A DNA stretch of 64,000 nucleotides from Phoronis australis. Taxonomy: Eukaryota > Phoronida > Phoronidae. Both the position numbers and the translations under genes were made by a program. The notes under the pieces were generated by a model. It was not told where the DNA came from. It searched no databases and worked only from the letters and a program-made list of their open reading frames with translations. Shown piece by piece: positions 48,201 through 57,656 of the stretch (position 1 is its first letter; each line of letters starts with the position of its first letter). The stretch is taken from NCBI GenBank assembly GCA_002633005.1, contig NMRA01000070.1, positions 277,575 to 341,574 of the forward strand. Reading direction: 5' to 3'.

Positions 48201-51200
48201 CCAAAATTGTCATATTTTCCTATTTTGGGCTTGGAGGGGGTACATAGTCCACATAGTGTCTTAGAATTTTGCGGGTGACTGTAAATCATGGTGTCATTCA
48301 CGCACAATAGGCCTTTTGTGATAAGCAAGGTCAGTGGAAAGTAGTTCTATGTGAGCCCTGCTCTTAGTCACACGGCAGTCACAGTTGGACTGTCTAATTA
48401 AACACAGTTTAACAAAGGGTTTTTGATCCTGGTTGAGAAGATAATTATTTTATTACTCCCTGTACATTATGAATAGCTGAGCCCAGAATGATTTTCAAAC
48501 TCTGTATTGCCAAAAATGTTGAAAAATTTTTCATCATGTGTTTGTTGATGACAGTCGTACTAATTTGAAGACATTTTACCGTTAGTAGTGATTTGAAGGC
48601 AAGTTCTTGTATTTAACCGCCTCGTTTACTTATTTTCAAAGTCTGTAAAAAGTATTTTTATTGCTTGAGACATTATGGACTGCTATCAATTCTTCTCTTT
48701 TTCAAGGGTATTTTTCATTGGGTTTTATTTCTTTCTATTTTAGTCCGTAAAGTTATTGTGTATCAGATAGCATAATCCTAAGTAGCCATGTTGCTCGGTT
48801 AAAGGTGTCATAACGTCTTGTTACTCTCCAGTATTGGAGATTAATTTAACTCCAGTCATTGACTTCCTGTTTGATTTGCAGCAGTCTGTAGAAGTAAACA
48901 TTGAGGAACGAACAGAGAGTAAAGATGCTGCTGCAGGTGATTTTCATGATTGTTTCTGATCTTGTTAAAAATTCCGTTATGATCCGTTGTTGTGCGAGCC
49001 GTGTTGTCTGCGGCTGATAAGTTCTGTGATAATAGGTCTTGAGGAATGAGATGTCACTTTTGATAGCTGTTGAAAGAAGTCAATTCCTATGCACCACACA
49101 TTTTGAATAGCTTTCCTACACTTAAATGTCTGTCAGAAAATTTCATGCTTAACCCCAACGTCATATGTAATCCGAACTGGCGGCCTTTAAAAGATCACGA
49201 CCATTCGGCATTGTTCTGTTGCAGGGACCTCTGATGGCGAAACCGCAGCGACTCAGTCCGAGGTTGGCACACTACAGCTGAAGATTGAGTCAATCAGAGA
49301 GAAGGCTGGCGAGGGTTGGTTGCAGACATTGAACGCCCTACAGAATACACCACCTGTCAAGGTGCAGTCCATTGGAAATGCTGATGCCAATTTAGTCAAG
49401 ACTGAGTACTAAGTGATGGCCTGAGATTGTGGTGTTAACAAACATGGCTTTGGTCACTTACAGGGGTCTTGGATGTTGAGAACCAGGGCCCGGTCTCTAA
49501 TCTTTGTACTCGAAACGAACTCGAAACTATTTTTGGCAATTTCTCTGCTCCTTTTGTGCGAACTTAAGATAATTGGTTATCAGACTGTGCTCGAATACAT
49601 TATAGTTTATGCATAGGAGTTTCTAGTTCAAGTTTGCCCTTGAAGACCCTTGTATTCGTGCTACAAACTCGAGTAAAAACTCGAAATTTCGAGTTCAAAC
49701 TCGAACTTATTGCTTTAATATTGGGTTTACAAACTGTGAACTAAGGGCAATAAATTATCTACGTAAGTTATTGTGTACTCGAGCATAGAATAATNNNNNN
49801 NNNNNNNNNNNNNNNNNNNNNNNNNNNNNNNNNNNNNNNNNNNNNNNNNNNNNNNNNNNNNNNNNNNNNNNNNNNNNNNNNNNNNNNNNNNNNNNNNNNN
49901 NNNNNNNNNNNNNNNNNNNNNNNNNNNNNNNNNNNNNNNNNNNNNNNNNNNNNNNNNNNNNNNNNNNNNNNNNNNNNNNNNNNNNNNNNNNNNNNNNNNN
50001 NNNNNNNNCAGTTTACACCCACGAACAAGCAAAATGCATGGCACAGTTTACACCCACGAACAAGCAAAATGCATGGCACAGTTTACACCCACGAACAAGC
50101 AAAATGCATGGCACAGTTTCTATCACACCATCTCCCTTTATCAACTTTGGAAAGTCCAGTGGCACAGCAAACTGCTTCAGTTTATGAATCAAATGCTTTT
50201 AAAAACTATTGGAAACATTATGCTGTAATTCTAGAAGAAGAGGGAGTGACCCGGGCATTACTTTTCGAGTGGAAACTTTATATCATCATTGCTCGAATAT
50301 TATAGGTTTGTTTTGACAGCGGAATGTCTCAGTGTGTGCCCCCTCAGTTGGAAGGCCTTAGTGTCTGTCTTAAGGCTATCGATATTATTTTTGTTTGAAT
50401 TTCAGGAAACTTCACTTTTCTGAAAATAGAAACCCAGTAAACTTTTAATTAGTCTTTAACAGTGTAATACACTTAAGTTTCATCAAGCTTTGCTTGTGTG
50501 CAGCATGTGAACATGTTTATATTTCATCTAGTCTCTGTTCCGTGCATTATTTATCGTTGATCTCTAAACATTTCAGGTTCATGATTTTGACTCCCCGTAC
50601 GTGTCACCCAACCTGTCTCCTGGACCAGCGCCACCTACCACCATAGTTCTCACACATAACAGGTGCGTGGCTTTCCCCATGTTGTAACTAGAAGGAGGAA
50701 TATAATGTTGCAACCTGTGCACAAGTCAACACACTCTGTGTGTCGTGTCTCTACAGTTGTATAACTTTTCTCCAAGCTGGTTTGTCTGGATAAACTTAAC
50801 TTTAAATGTGCCAGTTAGAGACCTAAGGATGGGCAACTTAATTTGCAAGATGGTAGTTTTAAATGTGAAATGTTATGCATGAGCAGTATTAATAGCAAAA
50901 TACTGTAGATAAAGTCACGACCTTGTGGGCGAAACAGTGAAAACGTTTAAAGATGCAACTATCTCAAATATAACATTTTTGCTTACATTCAGATTTTAGC
51001 CCAGTTGTTATTCTTGTTGAGTGTATGCGTATCGTGCATGATCACATTGATGCATTATAAATGTTGCCAAACAAAATGTTGACTGGCTTATAAACCTTTC
51101 AATGAAAATATTGAACATACATTCAACAGCAGGTGTAAATTTTAAGATGGGGAATACTGTCTTTTAGTCTACGTATTTTTTTGAAAATTAAATAATTCAT

Positions 51201-54200
51201 GACTGCTGAGTATCAGGCAAATAGCTAAGTATTTGTATAAAAAAGTTATGGTCAAATTTTATTGCCATGTTCTCGTTCTTTTGCATGATTTCGTATTCTG
51301 TAGAACACAAAGACAAGACCAAGTGTTTGTTTTTACTTGACAATTGACCTATCGTCAGGACCTTGAGTGACAGCTTAACTGACCGTCCATTTAGAACTCA
51401 TCAGTCTTGACACACCTTCGTTTCCAAGCTGCCATTTTACCCGACAAACAACCCGTTGCCGAGTAAAACTTATTGTTTGTTAGTCGACATTACGCAAGGG
51501 GGCGGAGCTTGTGATAGGTCAACTACAATGCTGCTTAACATTTAGATCAATCACACAAGAAAAATGTGATTTGATGTATTACTAAAATAATCCCTTAGTC
51601 AATCAACATGCAATGATGAAAGATTTTACCTCGCACTGTATTTCTTTAATCTGCTACAGGGTGGCCCAAAGCCAGCCTCCACTTGTGCTGCCAGTTCTGG
51701 TCCATGGTCTCCTCCCAGTCTCACTTCCCAAGATGGAGGATGCTGGGTTCATGTCCTACATACAGACACTAGCTCAACAGACTAACCTTGACCAGGATAA
51801 TTCATTTACGGAAGTGATTTGGTGCCATCTTATTTATCAACCAAATCCTACGATAGCATTCCCGTGTTGCGTGGCTCTGACAAAATCCTCGCTCCATCTG
51901 TATGAACTTGTGGACAATGACGCAGTAATGATGCATAGAGAGATCCCACGCCTCAAGTTCCATCATCAAATAAGTCTTGACACAATCACACATGTTATTA
52001 CGGGTATGAATGATGTGTACATGAAGGTTTTCTCAAGGGCAAGTAATGTAGTTCTCATTTGCCTCGACTCCAACCCACCGTTTATGGATCTGATGATGCG
52101 GTTCAAAACGAACCGAGGATGTGACCACGTTGAGTACTCATGCGAAAGCGATGAGATTCAAAGAGTTCTTGAGAGCCATACTGAAGCAGGCGATGTTTTG
52201 TTATATGCTTTGTGTGTGTGTTCACTCGCAGAGAACAGTGATTCGCAGAGTTGTCTCAGTAAAACAAAAGAGGTCTATGCTGTAGTGGTTACGAACACGA
52301 AGTTGTTTCTGGCTAGACACAACTATTTCCGCCGTGTCGGAGATGTGTCTTCCATCTTGGATGTTGTAAAGACATTTTCATTGGAAGGAGATGTTGAGAA
52401 TGTGGTAACATTTTCTGCACCAGAGGGTGCTTATCAATCTGTTAAAGTATTTTTCGTAGACACTAAAGGTGGTTCTAAGGTAGACCTTATGTTATACATG
52501 GCAAACAATTTGCTCAGTTTTGGTTTTGCAGAGTTTTTTAAAATCTCCGATGATCAAAACATGGGCAAAAGCAATGTGCTGGAATGCGAATCCCATGCTG
52601 AAATTACGAGTGGAGCGATGCCTATTGACAGACTAAATGATCAACAAGACTTGGATCAGCAGTCGAGCAGTCAAGTTAAGCATGTTGAAATTTGCACAGA
52701 AATTAATACCGTAACCTCCACAAGTGCAACTGAAAGTGTCGTAGTTCCAGATAACCAGTTGGTGGCTGAAAAACATTCGCCAGAGGAAGTCACGCCACGT
52801 GTAAGTCCTCAAATCAGTCCACTGCCTGCAGCTGACAGTGGTGATGGTCTGAGTTTGAGCGATGCTGTCGTGTCTACTTGTGGTGCTGACACCTATACCA
52901 TGCCTGACAATTCTGGTGTTGATAGTGCCACCAAAGTGTCTGATGCACGTATTAGCAAGGATGACTGGGCTGTTATTGACACCATCACAGCTGCAGGAAG
53001 TGATATTCGTCACGTTGTGAGCACTGATATGCCCTCTAGCGTTGTTGAAGGCCAATTGTCCTCCAGCGTAAATTTCAACTCTGCATCCATTCCACCCATT
53101 GTTGCAGAAAATCTGTTTGAAACGGGTATTCCTGGTGAACCTGTTGATGTCGAACACGTTAAAAAGAGGCGGTCGCGGTATAAGCGAAACAAGAAAGGTC
53201 TCATGTCTCCTGATAGCATCAGTACGGCTAGTTCGGGTTCACTGAACAGCTCCCCGACAAGCACCCCTGAACGGACCATTGTCAGCAGGTCATTACAGCA
53301 CATACAAGAGGCGCGTAAAACTGAGACGTCCGCTCAACTCCGTGCTGCCTTCAGCAAGACTGAGCAAGAGAGTAGACCCTCATCCGGCAGTGCTTTAGAC
53401 TCTGATGTAGATGTTGTAGACACCAGACAGTCCAGTGACGGTCCTGTGAGAGAAGACATGAGCTCCCTTTATGCTCTCTTGAAAGAGGATAGCTCACAAA
53501 CTGTCAAACACTTCCATGCTATGCCAAAAGATAATCCGTCTCCAGAGAACATTCCTGTTGTCACAACCTCCACTATGTCTCCAGGTGCACCCTTAAGGTT
53601 AAATATAGCGTCCCCACCAGTCACTTTGAGTCTTGGCTACCCCAGCCGCGAGCTCTTGGTTCACCTGGGAAAATGCAATCAAAGCATGGATCTTATTAAC
53701 CCTTTGACAAAACAGATGAATGGGCTGGCCTCAATGACTGGAGAGGAGGTGATGAATTTCTTCCACAGCGCCATAGTGCAGATTGGCTCCGAGGGTGAAG
53801 AGCTATGCCATCTGGTGTGGGCCTGTGTGATCCCATTTATCCAGCCAAAACAGGAGATCATCACGTGTGTCATGCTGAGCACACGAGCAGTGTACTTTGT
53901 GTCCGACAGTTTAGTTTTGACTGGGCGTGTGTCTACAACATCGTTCCGCAGCCACACTCGCAACAAGTCGGATTCTCTTGTGAGTGAGAGGTCAAGCACA
54001 TTCACTGGGAGTCAGAGCTACTCATCCACGCACCTGGGTACTCGGGCCGGAGTGGTGAAACCGTATCACATCTTGCAGCTGAGTGATCTGAAGCACGTCA
54101 ACGTGGGAATGTTCGATCAGAGCTTCCGTTTGGCTGGGGCCACTCCGGAGTCTGTGTATAGCTGTGTCACGCGAAACCATGAGCCCACGGAAGCGTTTGT

Positions 54201-54933
54201 AAAACAGCTGTCAAAAGTGTTGATGTTATATTCTGCCACTCCATCTCCGGATCTGCAAAGCAGCGGCGAGGATTTCTACAAATCTTCCCGAACAAAACGC
54301 TCATTGTCGGCCGTGTCAAAGGGCGAATTCGAACACCCAAGCCGTGTGAAGTTTCATTATGCCAACGAGGACTTGATCATCGATCTGACCTACGTTATCC
54401 ACGAGCGCACAGTGAGCGCCAAGACCAATGTCGAGGATACGAACATTTTGTTGTATCTGCTCCTGTTCCAAATGGAGGTGGGCTCTTCAAGTTCTCCCGG
54501 CGAGTCGTCACGTCAGGCGAGGGCGAAGCCTCGCACACTGGTCGTCACAGACTATCATCTGACTCTACTCGACGAGGATCTGGTCAACTATCCTTTCCCA
54601 GACTTTGTAGTGGCGCCGCCCAGCGTCCAACACTATAAGGTGTTGGAGATTCGTAATGTAGAGTACTTGAAACGTGTCGTACTCAGTGATTTCAAGTCAC
54701 ACGATTTGACGCTCGTCTTTTCCGACTTGACCGATGAAATCGTTGTTGACACGTCTGTGGAATACTTTGGCGCTGAGACAACATCGGCATCGTCGAGTCT
54801 TCCAATAAGGGAGATCTCGTGGGTTTTGGCAATTCAAAGCCTTAGAGACAAGGACAGGTTGCTGAAGCTGGTTTCAAGGTTGTGGAGTGAATTTCACGGA
54901 GACAAACAACTGTCAGTTCAAGTGAACGAGTAA
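33160..54933 (+). CDS. NISCH: Nischarin orthologue, whole coding gene of 14 exons (join of the exons listed below)
   Basis: Nischarin is a cytosolic and endosomal scaffold. In mammals its PX domain binds phosphoinositide and it binds the integrin alpha5 tail, Rac and PAK1, restraining migration; it was also proposed as an imidazoline receptor component. Join: 33160-33249, 35960-36043, 36597-36776, 37837-37981, 39428-39591, 40306-40401, 44617-44748, 45320-45515, 46947-47134, 47471-47587, 48882-48936, 49225-49361, 50577-50662, 51660-54933. Each junction is GT/AG and every phase matches, giving about 1647 residues (human about 1504). Domain order: PX about 10-122, LRRs about 279-425, helical linker about 435-530, conserved blocks about 600-850 and 1249-1640. 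Homology to human nischarin runs collinearly along the PX, LRR and C-terminal parts. Human's Glu-rich middle is replaced by a Ser/Thr-rich stretch. The start is fixed by an in-frame TGA at 33139-33141. Exon calls rest on splice signals and remembered family sequence, not on transcripts. Confidence 0.96.
33302..33370. repeat. Near-perfect 31-bp inverted repeat with 7-nt loop in nischarin intron 1
   Basis: Arms 33302-33332 and 33340-33370 are reverse complements with a single A/G mismatch; the loop is 33333-33339. It starts 53 bases after the exon 1 donor, so the pre-mRNA would fold into a 69-nt hairpin. The near-perfection suggests a recent local event (template switching or a foldback element). 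Confidence 0.9.
33431..33577 (-). repeat. tRNA-derived SINE-like copy 1
   Basis: On the minus strand it shows an A-box-like TAGCTGAATGG followed by a B box GGTTCGATTCC, the two internal RNA polymerase III promoter elements of tRNA. A second copy lies at 33771-33903 in the same orientation. This copy carries small extra segments relative to it (AATTTTAACC-like and AAAGTAATA-like), probably local duplications. Confidence 0.75.
33771..33903 (-). repeat. tRNA-derived SINE-like copy 2
   Basis: Nearly identical to 33431-33577. On the minus strand ATTGCCT...GGGCAAT can pair as a 7-bp acceptor-like stem around A and B boxes, with a degenerate T stem, so it is tRNA-like rather than a working tRNA. 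Between the copies (33578-33770) are short direct repeats around CAACAAGCG and TGCCTGT. Confidence 0.75.
33904..35959 (+). other. Nischarin intron 1, remainder
   Basis: Non-coding, no exon recognised. It holds a degenerate stretch of ACTC/GAGT words (35220-35400) and two CTCF-like words (34618-34630, 35311-35322). Confidence 0.6.
35960..36043 (+). CDS. NISCH: Nischarin exon 2 (residues 31-58), PX domain
   Basis: Acceptor TTTTCAG at 35959 and donor GTAAGT at 36044; 28 codons, phase 0 at both ends. It contains WTVQHRYREFLELHEK, the PX signature in which the Arg of the RY(S/R)xF motif (about R48) contacts the 3-phosphate in the family. This is the clearest family match in the 5' half. Confidence 0.97.
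36597..36776 (+). CDS. NISCH: Nischarin exon 3 (residues 59-118), PX domain
   Basis: Acceptor TTCCACAG ends at 36596 and donor GTAAGA starts at 36777; 60 codons, phase 0. It carries the PX proline loop LLPGKK (P-x-x-K, about 70-74) and the basic helix KKRQIELEVYLQ with the lipid-binding Arg at about R87. It ends LGHFLDFNKY, matching human LAHFLHFHFY. Confidence 0.97.
36777..39427 (+). other. Nischarin introns 3 and 4 (around exon 4)
   Basis: No further exon, RNA gene or clear repeat seen outside exon 4. AT-rich sequence without long reading frames resembling any family. Confidence 0.5.
37837..37981 (+). CDS. NISCH: Nischarin exon 4 (residues 119-166), end of PX domain
   Basis: Acceptor ATTCCAG at 37836 and donor GTGAGA at 37982; ends in phase 1. 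EIHGITASLAEELF is nearly identical to the human segment after the PX helices; then comes a loop ending AEPTC. The split codon joins exon 5 to give Glu. Confidence 0.97.
39428..39591 (+). CDS. NISCH: Nischarin exon 5 (residues 167-221), PX-to-LRR linker and first LRR strand
   Basis: Acceptor TTTTTTGCAG at 39427; donor GTTGGT at 39592. It encodes HDIGHVLDFLTRLRHLRV and FDLSHFKGLQVLE, collinear with human. If the donor were missed, the frame would run on to a stop at 39670-39672, so a retained intron would truncate the protein before the LRRs. Confidence 0.94.
40306..40401 (+). CDS. NISCH: Nischarin exon 6 (residues 222-253)
   Basis: Acceptor GTTTTTCAG at 40305, donor GTAGTT at 40402; 32 codons, phase 0. 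LHNCSAAKILGL aligns with the human ISHCDAKHIRGL segment. It is followed by a 4.2-kb intron, the largest in the gene. Confidence 0.92.
40402..44616 (+). other. Nischarin intron 6 (4.2 kb)
   Basis: The largest intron. Several short open frames occur on both strands, but none shows a recognisable family, a consistent splice pair or repeats worth naming. No nested gene seen. Confidence 0.5.
44617..44748 (+). CDS. NISCH: Nischarin exon 7 (residues 254-297), LRR start
   Basis: Acceptor ATATTCAG at 44616, donor GTAAGT at 44749; 44 codons. An acidic linker with a conserved Trp-Pro/Phe stretch leads into WLDLSDNDVGEMDESL, a leucine-rich repeat matching human LDLSHNSISEIDESV. Confidence 0.97.
45320..45515 (+). 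CDS. NISCH: Nischarin exon 8 (residues 298-362), LRRs
   Basis: Acceptor ACTTTAAG at 45319, donor GTATGT at 45516. Three LRR strands are visible: VEYLDFHNNRL, LTHLDLSNNCI and IKSLNLAGNKLESL. The segment DLHTKLGNIKSLNLAGN is nearly identical to human. Ends in phase 1. Confidence 0.98.
45516..46946 (+). other. Nischarin intron 8
   Basis: No gene seen. A CTCF-like word (CGCCACCTAGTGAAA) lies at about 45536-45549, just inside the donor. The rest is AT-rich without recognised content. Confidence 0.5.
46947..47134 (+). CDS. NISCH: Nischarin exon 9 (residues 363-425), last LRRs
   Basis: Acceptor TGTTCTAG at 46946, donor GTAGTA at 47135. It encodes LYSLEYLDVGNNEI and LPCLENLNLSGNPV, then the LRR cap DYRIKVLQLFGNRANE, matching human DYRTKVLAQFGERASE. 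Confidence 0.98.
47471..47587 (+). CDS. NISCH: Nischarin exon 10 (residues 426-464), helical linker
   Basis: Acceptor GCCCACAG at 47470, donor GTGAGC at 47588; 39 codons, phase 0. EREMDTLAVLMAIQKAREIK is a charged helix matching human KELDTVEVLKAIQKAKEVK. In human this helix lies at the start of the coiled-coil/endosome-targeting part. Confidence 0.96.
47926..48172 (+). repeat. Dispersed repeat in nischarin intron 10, direct copy of 29370-29612
   Basis: About 245 bp matches 29370-29612 in the same orientation, from GTACCTTGGGGG to GCAAGTTCCACTTTAA, with scattered substitutions. No coding or tRNA features seen; probably a non-autonomous mobile element. Confidence 0.8.
48882..48936 (+). CDS. 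NISCH: Nischarin exon 11 (residues 465-482), short linker exon
   Basis: Fifty-five nucleotides between TTGCAG (48881) and GTGATT (48937). It encodes an acidic, polar stretch without clear family similarity; its support is phase agreement on both sides. The acceptor is a tandem TTGCAGCAG, so splicing may include or skip the first Gln. Confidence 0.75.
49225..49361 (+). CDS. NISCH: Nischarin exon 12 (residues 483-528), linker helix
   Basis: Acceptor TTCTGTTGCAG at 49224; donor GTGCAG at 49362, a weak match. It encodes LQLKIESIREKAGEGWLQTL, a likely amphipathic helix, then TPPVK. Phase joins exons 11 and 13 correctly. Read-through past the weak donor stays open for 16 codons and stops at 49410-49412. 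Confidence 0.82.
49362..49754 (+). other. Possible intronic terminal extension and polyA site after exon 12
   Basis: Reading past the GTGCAG donor adds 16 codons and a TAA at 49410-49412. A canonical AATAAA follows at 49749-49754, before the gap. Together they would make an alternative last exon giving a 544-residue PX+LRR protein. This is inference from sequence; AATAAA is common by chance in such AT-rich DNA. Confidence 0.35.
49795..50008. other. Assembly gap (Ns) in nischarin intron 12
   Basis: Run of 214 Ns. The right edge is a tandem repeat, the likely cause. Confidence 1.
50009..50119 (+). repeat. 35-bp tandem repeat at the edge of an assembly gap, nischarin intron 12
   Basis: Three identical 35-bp units start at 50009, 50044 and 50079, with a partial fourth at 50114. 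The array runs into the gap 49795-50008, which therefore probably contains more copies. The true intron length is unknown. Confidence 0.97.
50577..50662 (+). CDS. NISCH: Nischarin exon 13 (residues 529-556), proline-rich linker
   Basis: Acceptor ACATTTCAG at 50576, donor GTGCGT at 50663. VHDFDSPYVSPNLSPGPAPP is a low-complexity Pro/Ser segment. Ends in phase 2; its AG plus the first G of exon 14 makes the Arg codon that continues the long frame. Confidence 0.82.
50663..51659 (+). other. Nischarin intron 13
   Basis: No exon or repeat recognised. Its last 47 bases are open in the frame of exon 14 and contain ATG at 51613 and 51616, so a transcript starting within this intron could encode the C-terminal part alone. 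Confidence 0.5.
51660..54933 (+). CDS. NISCH: Nischarin exon 14 (residues 557-1647), C-terminal two thirds in one exon
   Basis: Acceptor CTGCTACAG at 51659. A single uninterrupted exon of 3274 nt ends with TAA at 54931. Conserved blocks: VIWCHLIYQ...VALTKSSLHLYEL (about 610-640); a Ser/Thr-rich, probably disordered middle (about 870-1230) with a basic patch KKRRSRYKRNKK; then EEVMNFFHSAIVQI and VMLSTRAVYFVSD (about 1249-1300), LSDLKHVNVGMFDQSFRLAG, HPSRVKFHYANEDLIIDLT, and TLVVTDYHLTLLDEDLVNYP near the end. All match the C-terminal region of human nischarin in order. The frame is also open upstream of the acceptor, with ATG codons at 51613 and 51616, but the acceptor and phase show that the exon starts at 51660. 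Confidence 0.97.
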
Positions 54934-55770
54934 ATTGAGTTCTTTTTTCTTTGTTTGTGTCTGAAATTTTTTTGACAGTAAGATAAGGACCAGTGATGTG
55001 CTAAACCTGTTTCGAGAAGCTGATTTCGTGTGGTAAAGTCTCCTTGAATATTGAAAAAAATTAAAAGTCACTATAAATAATGAAATCATGAATACAGACA
55101 TGCGCACGAAATATCGCAATAAAGAGTTTCTCCTCCGTCTACATATACTGAGGGTGGCGGATGTTCCTGGGAGAGACATCTTAATGTGACACCGTTCAAT
55201 GACACCAATTAAACCGTCTTGGGGATCGTTTTTGGACATTAGCCCTCCGTCCCGGCATCTTATTTTTTGGCTTCATTTAGACAATCAGACGTTTTGAATT
55301 ATTTTTCGATGTAGACCCCATGTAATCTACTTATCATTAATATTGATTAATTTATCGGTGCATTGAATGGGAGAGTGGTCCCGTTCGACTAAAGTTACAG
55401 ATAGTACAGCGAGATTTACATTATAACTGTGATTACCAAGACCAACTAGAACGTCATCGGGAGTGAGATGTGTTCATGTATATCTGTTGCGTGTCAAACG
55501 AAGTCGGTGCAATAACATTCAATTATTTCCGCCCTGTCCAGCAAATTGATCCGCCGTGTATAAGCGTTTTTAATAATCCCGTCTTGTGCGTCACTCCGAT
55601 GTAAATTAGTTGAACAGTCATAGATTCTCCCTCGAGTGTCAATTAACTTCAACTATAACCTTTGTTTAATGTCGATTCTCGACTCTGAAGTCATTTAACT
55701 GTAAGTGCAAACTGGAACTCAGAGAGCAACTTGGACTATCGGGCAATGTTTATCAATGGAACTTAATAAA
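54934..55770 (+). terminator. Nischarin 3' UTR with two candidate polyA signals
   Basis: AATAAA occurs at 55119-55124 (186 bases after the stop) and at 55765-55770 (832 bases after). Either could end the transcript; the second is followed by TG/T-rich sequence, as expected for a downstream element. No other gene features lie between them. Confidence 0.5.
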
Positions 55771-56856
55771 CGTAGTTTGATTTGTGATAGTTTATTGTTG
55801 AATTGAACCGGTTTTGTTGTAGTCGCAGCCTTGTATCCTGCACAGAAATATTTTCTATATAAATATTTACTGATAGATGTCTCTGCTGGACAACTTGTTT
55901 GCCAGTCACGACATTATGTTGTCATGTAGCGATCCACGCTATTATGTCTCATTTGTAGTTAGCAGTGCAACAGTTTGTCGAATATTTTCGTAGGCTACTT
56001 TATGGTCTAATAATAGAGCGGTTTTGTTGCTCAAAAAGGTGCAGTGTACTATCCAACTACCATTTAGAATTGTTATAGGCAACGACTGTCGAGAAACAAC
56101 GTGTAACGGTGGTGGCGCAGTTGCAAAGTGTTAATATTCGTTATATGATATGCTATTTGGAATTGCTTAAAACCCAGCATGTTTTCTTACCTCTTCAATC
56201 GTGTTCCATGTGAACTGGGATTCCAAAAGATTCTTAATCCCAGATCAAAATAAAATGATTCATTTATGGCACCTCTTGTAGAAATTTGACTGGGTGATTG
56301 GGGGTTTGGTCAAAAGCCGCAATGATGTCGAGGTATAGTTCTGCTCGTTACAGAATAGCCTTTTATTGTGGTTTGTATTATATTTCCATGCTACTTTGTT
56401 GTTATCTCGGATTTCAGTATTAATTATTACGAAGCTTAATTCATAATTTGTTTTTGTCTTCGGTTTCTCGCGTTTCGTCACGAGAGTTGTCTGCAGTTGT
56501 CATTGTACTGAATTCTTTGTCTGGTTTTCATAGTGTGATATTTATTGTCATTATTATAATTATTATTAGTTCACGTTTAAAGCTGTATTTCGCCGCTATT
56601 TCGCTGTCGGAGTTGAATTCTTATCAAAATTAAGGCGCTTTGGAATTTCGTCTTCACTGGTCAGGCGATGCCGAGGTGATCGGTTATCTTAGTAACAATT
56701 TCTAATTGTAATACAATTAAAGCTTTAATTGTGATAAATTGAAGACTTGTAGTTTTTATTCTTTGTATCGAGATCTAACAGTGTGAATACTCGCTGTGAG
56801 TGTACTGTGTATCACGTGTCTGACCTTACAAACTGCCTGATTAATGCTAAAAATTA
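55771..56856. other. Intergenic, no gene recognised
   Basis: AT-rich sequence downstream of nischarin; nothing beyond chance frames. Confidence 0.5.
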
Positions 56857-57058
56857 CATGCGCGCACCCGGGGGGGCGCTCGAAAGAGCCTCCAATTTCG
56901 CGAAGTAAGTAAAAAAGGTCCGCCTTCGAGCGACCAAAAGTCCGAGATAACTGGACAAAAGACCACTAAATAAGCGCGAACGCACACTTCACAGTGGTGC
57001 TCCCGTTTTTATTTATTTTTTTTCAGTCCGCCCGCTGTTTTGTTAGGGTGCGCGCATG
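56857..57058. mobile_element. 202-bp MITE with perfect 13-bp terminal inverted repeats
   Basis: It begins CATGCGCGCACCC (56857-56869) and ends GGGTGCGCGCATG (57046-57058). AATTA flanks both sides, a likely 5-bp target-site duplication. There is no open frame. A diverged relative in the opposite orientation lies at 58922-59126. Confidence 0.88.
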
Positions 57059-57656
57059 AATTATCGGCATTAATGCGCTCCAAAATTGAGCTCAGATGGT
57101 TCTCCGGAAGAAAAAGGAGTTTGTAATAACATTGAACGTTTTAGAAATGGCATGATAGCAATCATTTGAAAATCTGGTTAACAAACTTCGTAACAGATTA
57201 TGTTTAAACAGTTACACATTCAAGATGGACGAAATCGTGTATTGCTTGGGATTGTACTCTACGCGTAAAATGCCGGCTTTGTGGCAATCAACTTTGAGCG
57301 TGGGCCACCAATAATAAGAACTGCTACTTAACTTCTTCAAGCCTCGAAATCACCTTTGAAGTCAATTTTATGACTGTTACTGAAGCAGCCCGTGTCAAAA
57401 TTTAGCATCCAATTTACAAGCCTGAACACACAAACCCTTGAATTTACCTATACCTCGAAAGTTTCATCACGCACGTGAACCTGATTACCATTTTTGAGAT
57501 GATGGTCTGAAGTTTACCAAATTTGGACGCTTTGCTAACGTCCCACTGCACTGATACAGTGTACGGGCAATTGTATGCTGAATCGGAAGTTTTTCAGCCA
57601 ATCAGAGGACATAAGTATCCGCGGCCGCGTAATGATAAGCACTGTTAACTTTTACC

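Noticed and set aside
50009-50119. CRISPR array
   Set aside because: Direct head-to-tail 35-bp repeats without spacers, in an animal intron.
51613-51659. ATG 51613 as the start of a separate 1106-residue protein
   Set aside because: A good acceptor ends at 51659 and the exon 13 phase joins exactly; upstream exons encode the rest of nischarin. Kept only as a possible alternative start.
52633-53303. Long minus-strand frames inside nischarin exon 14
   Set aside because: Antisense shadows of the real coding frame, no family similarity.
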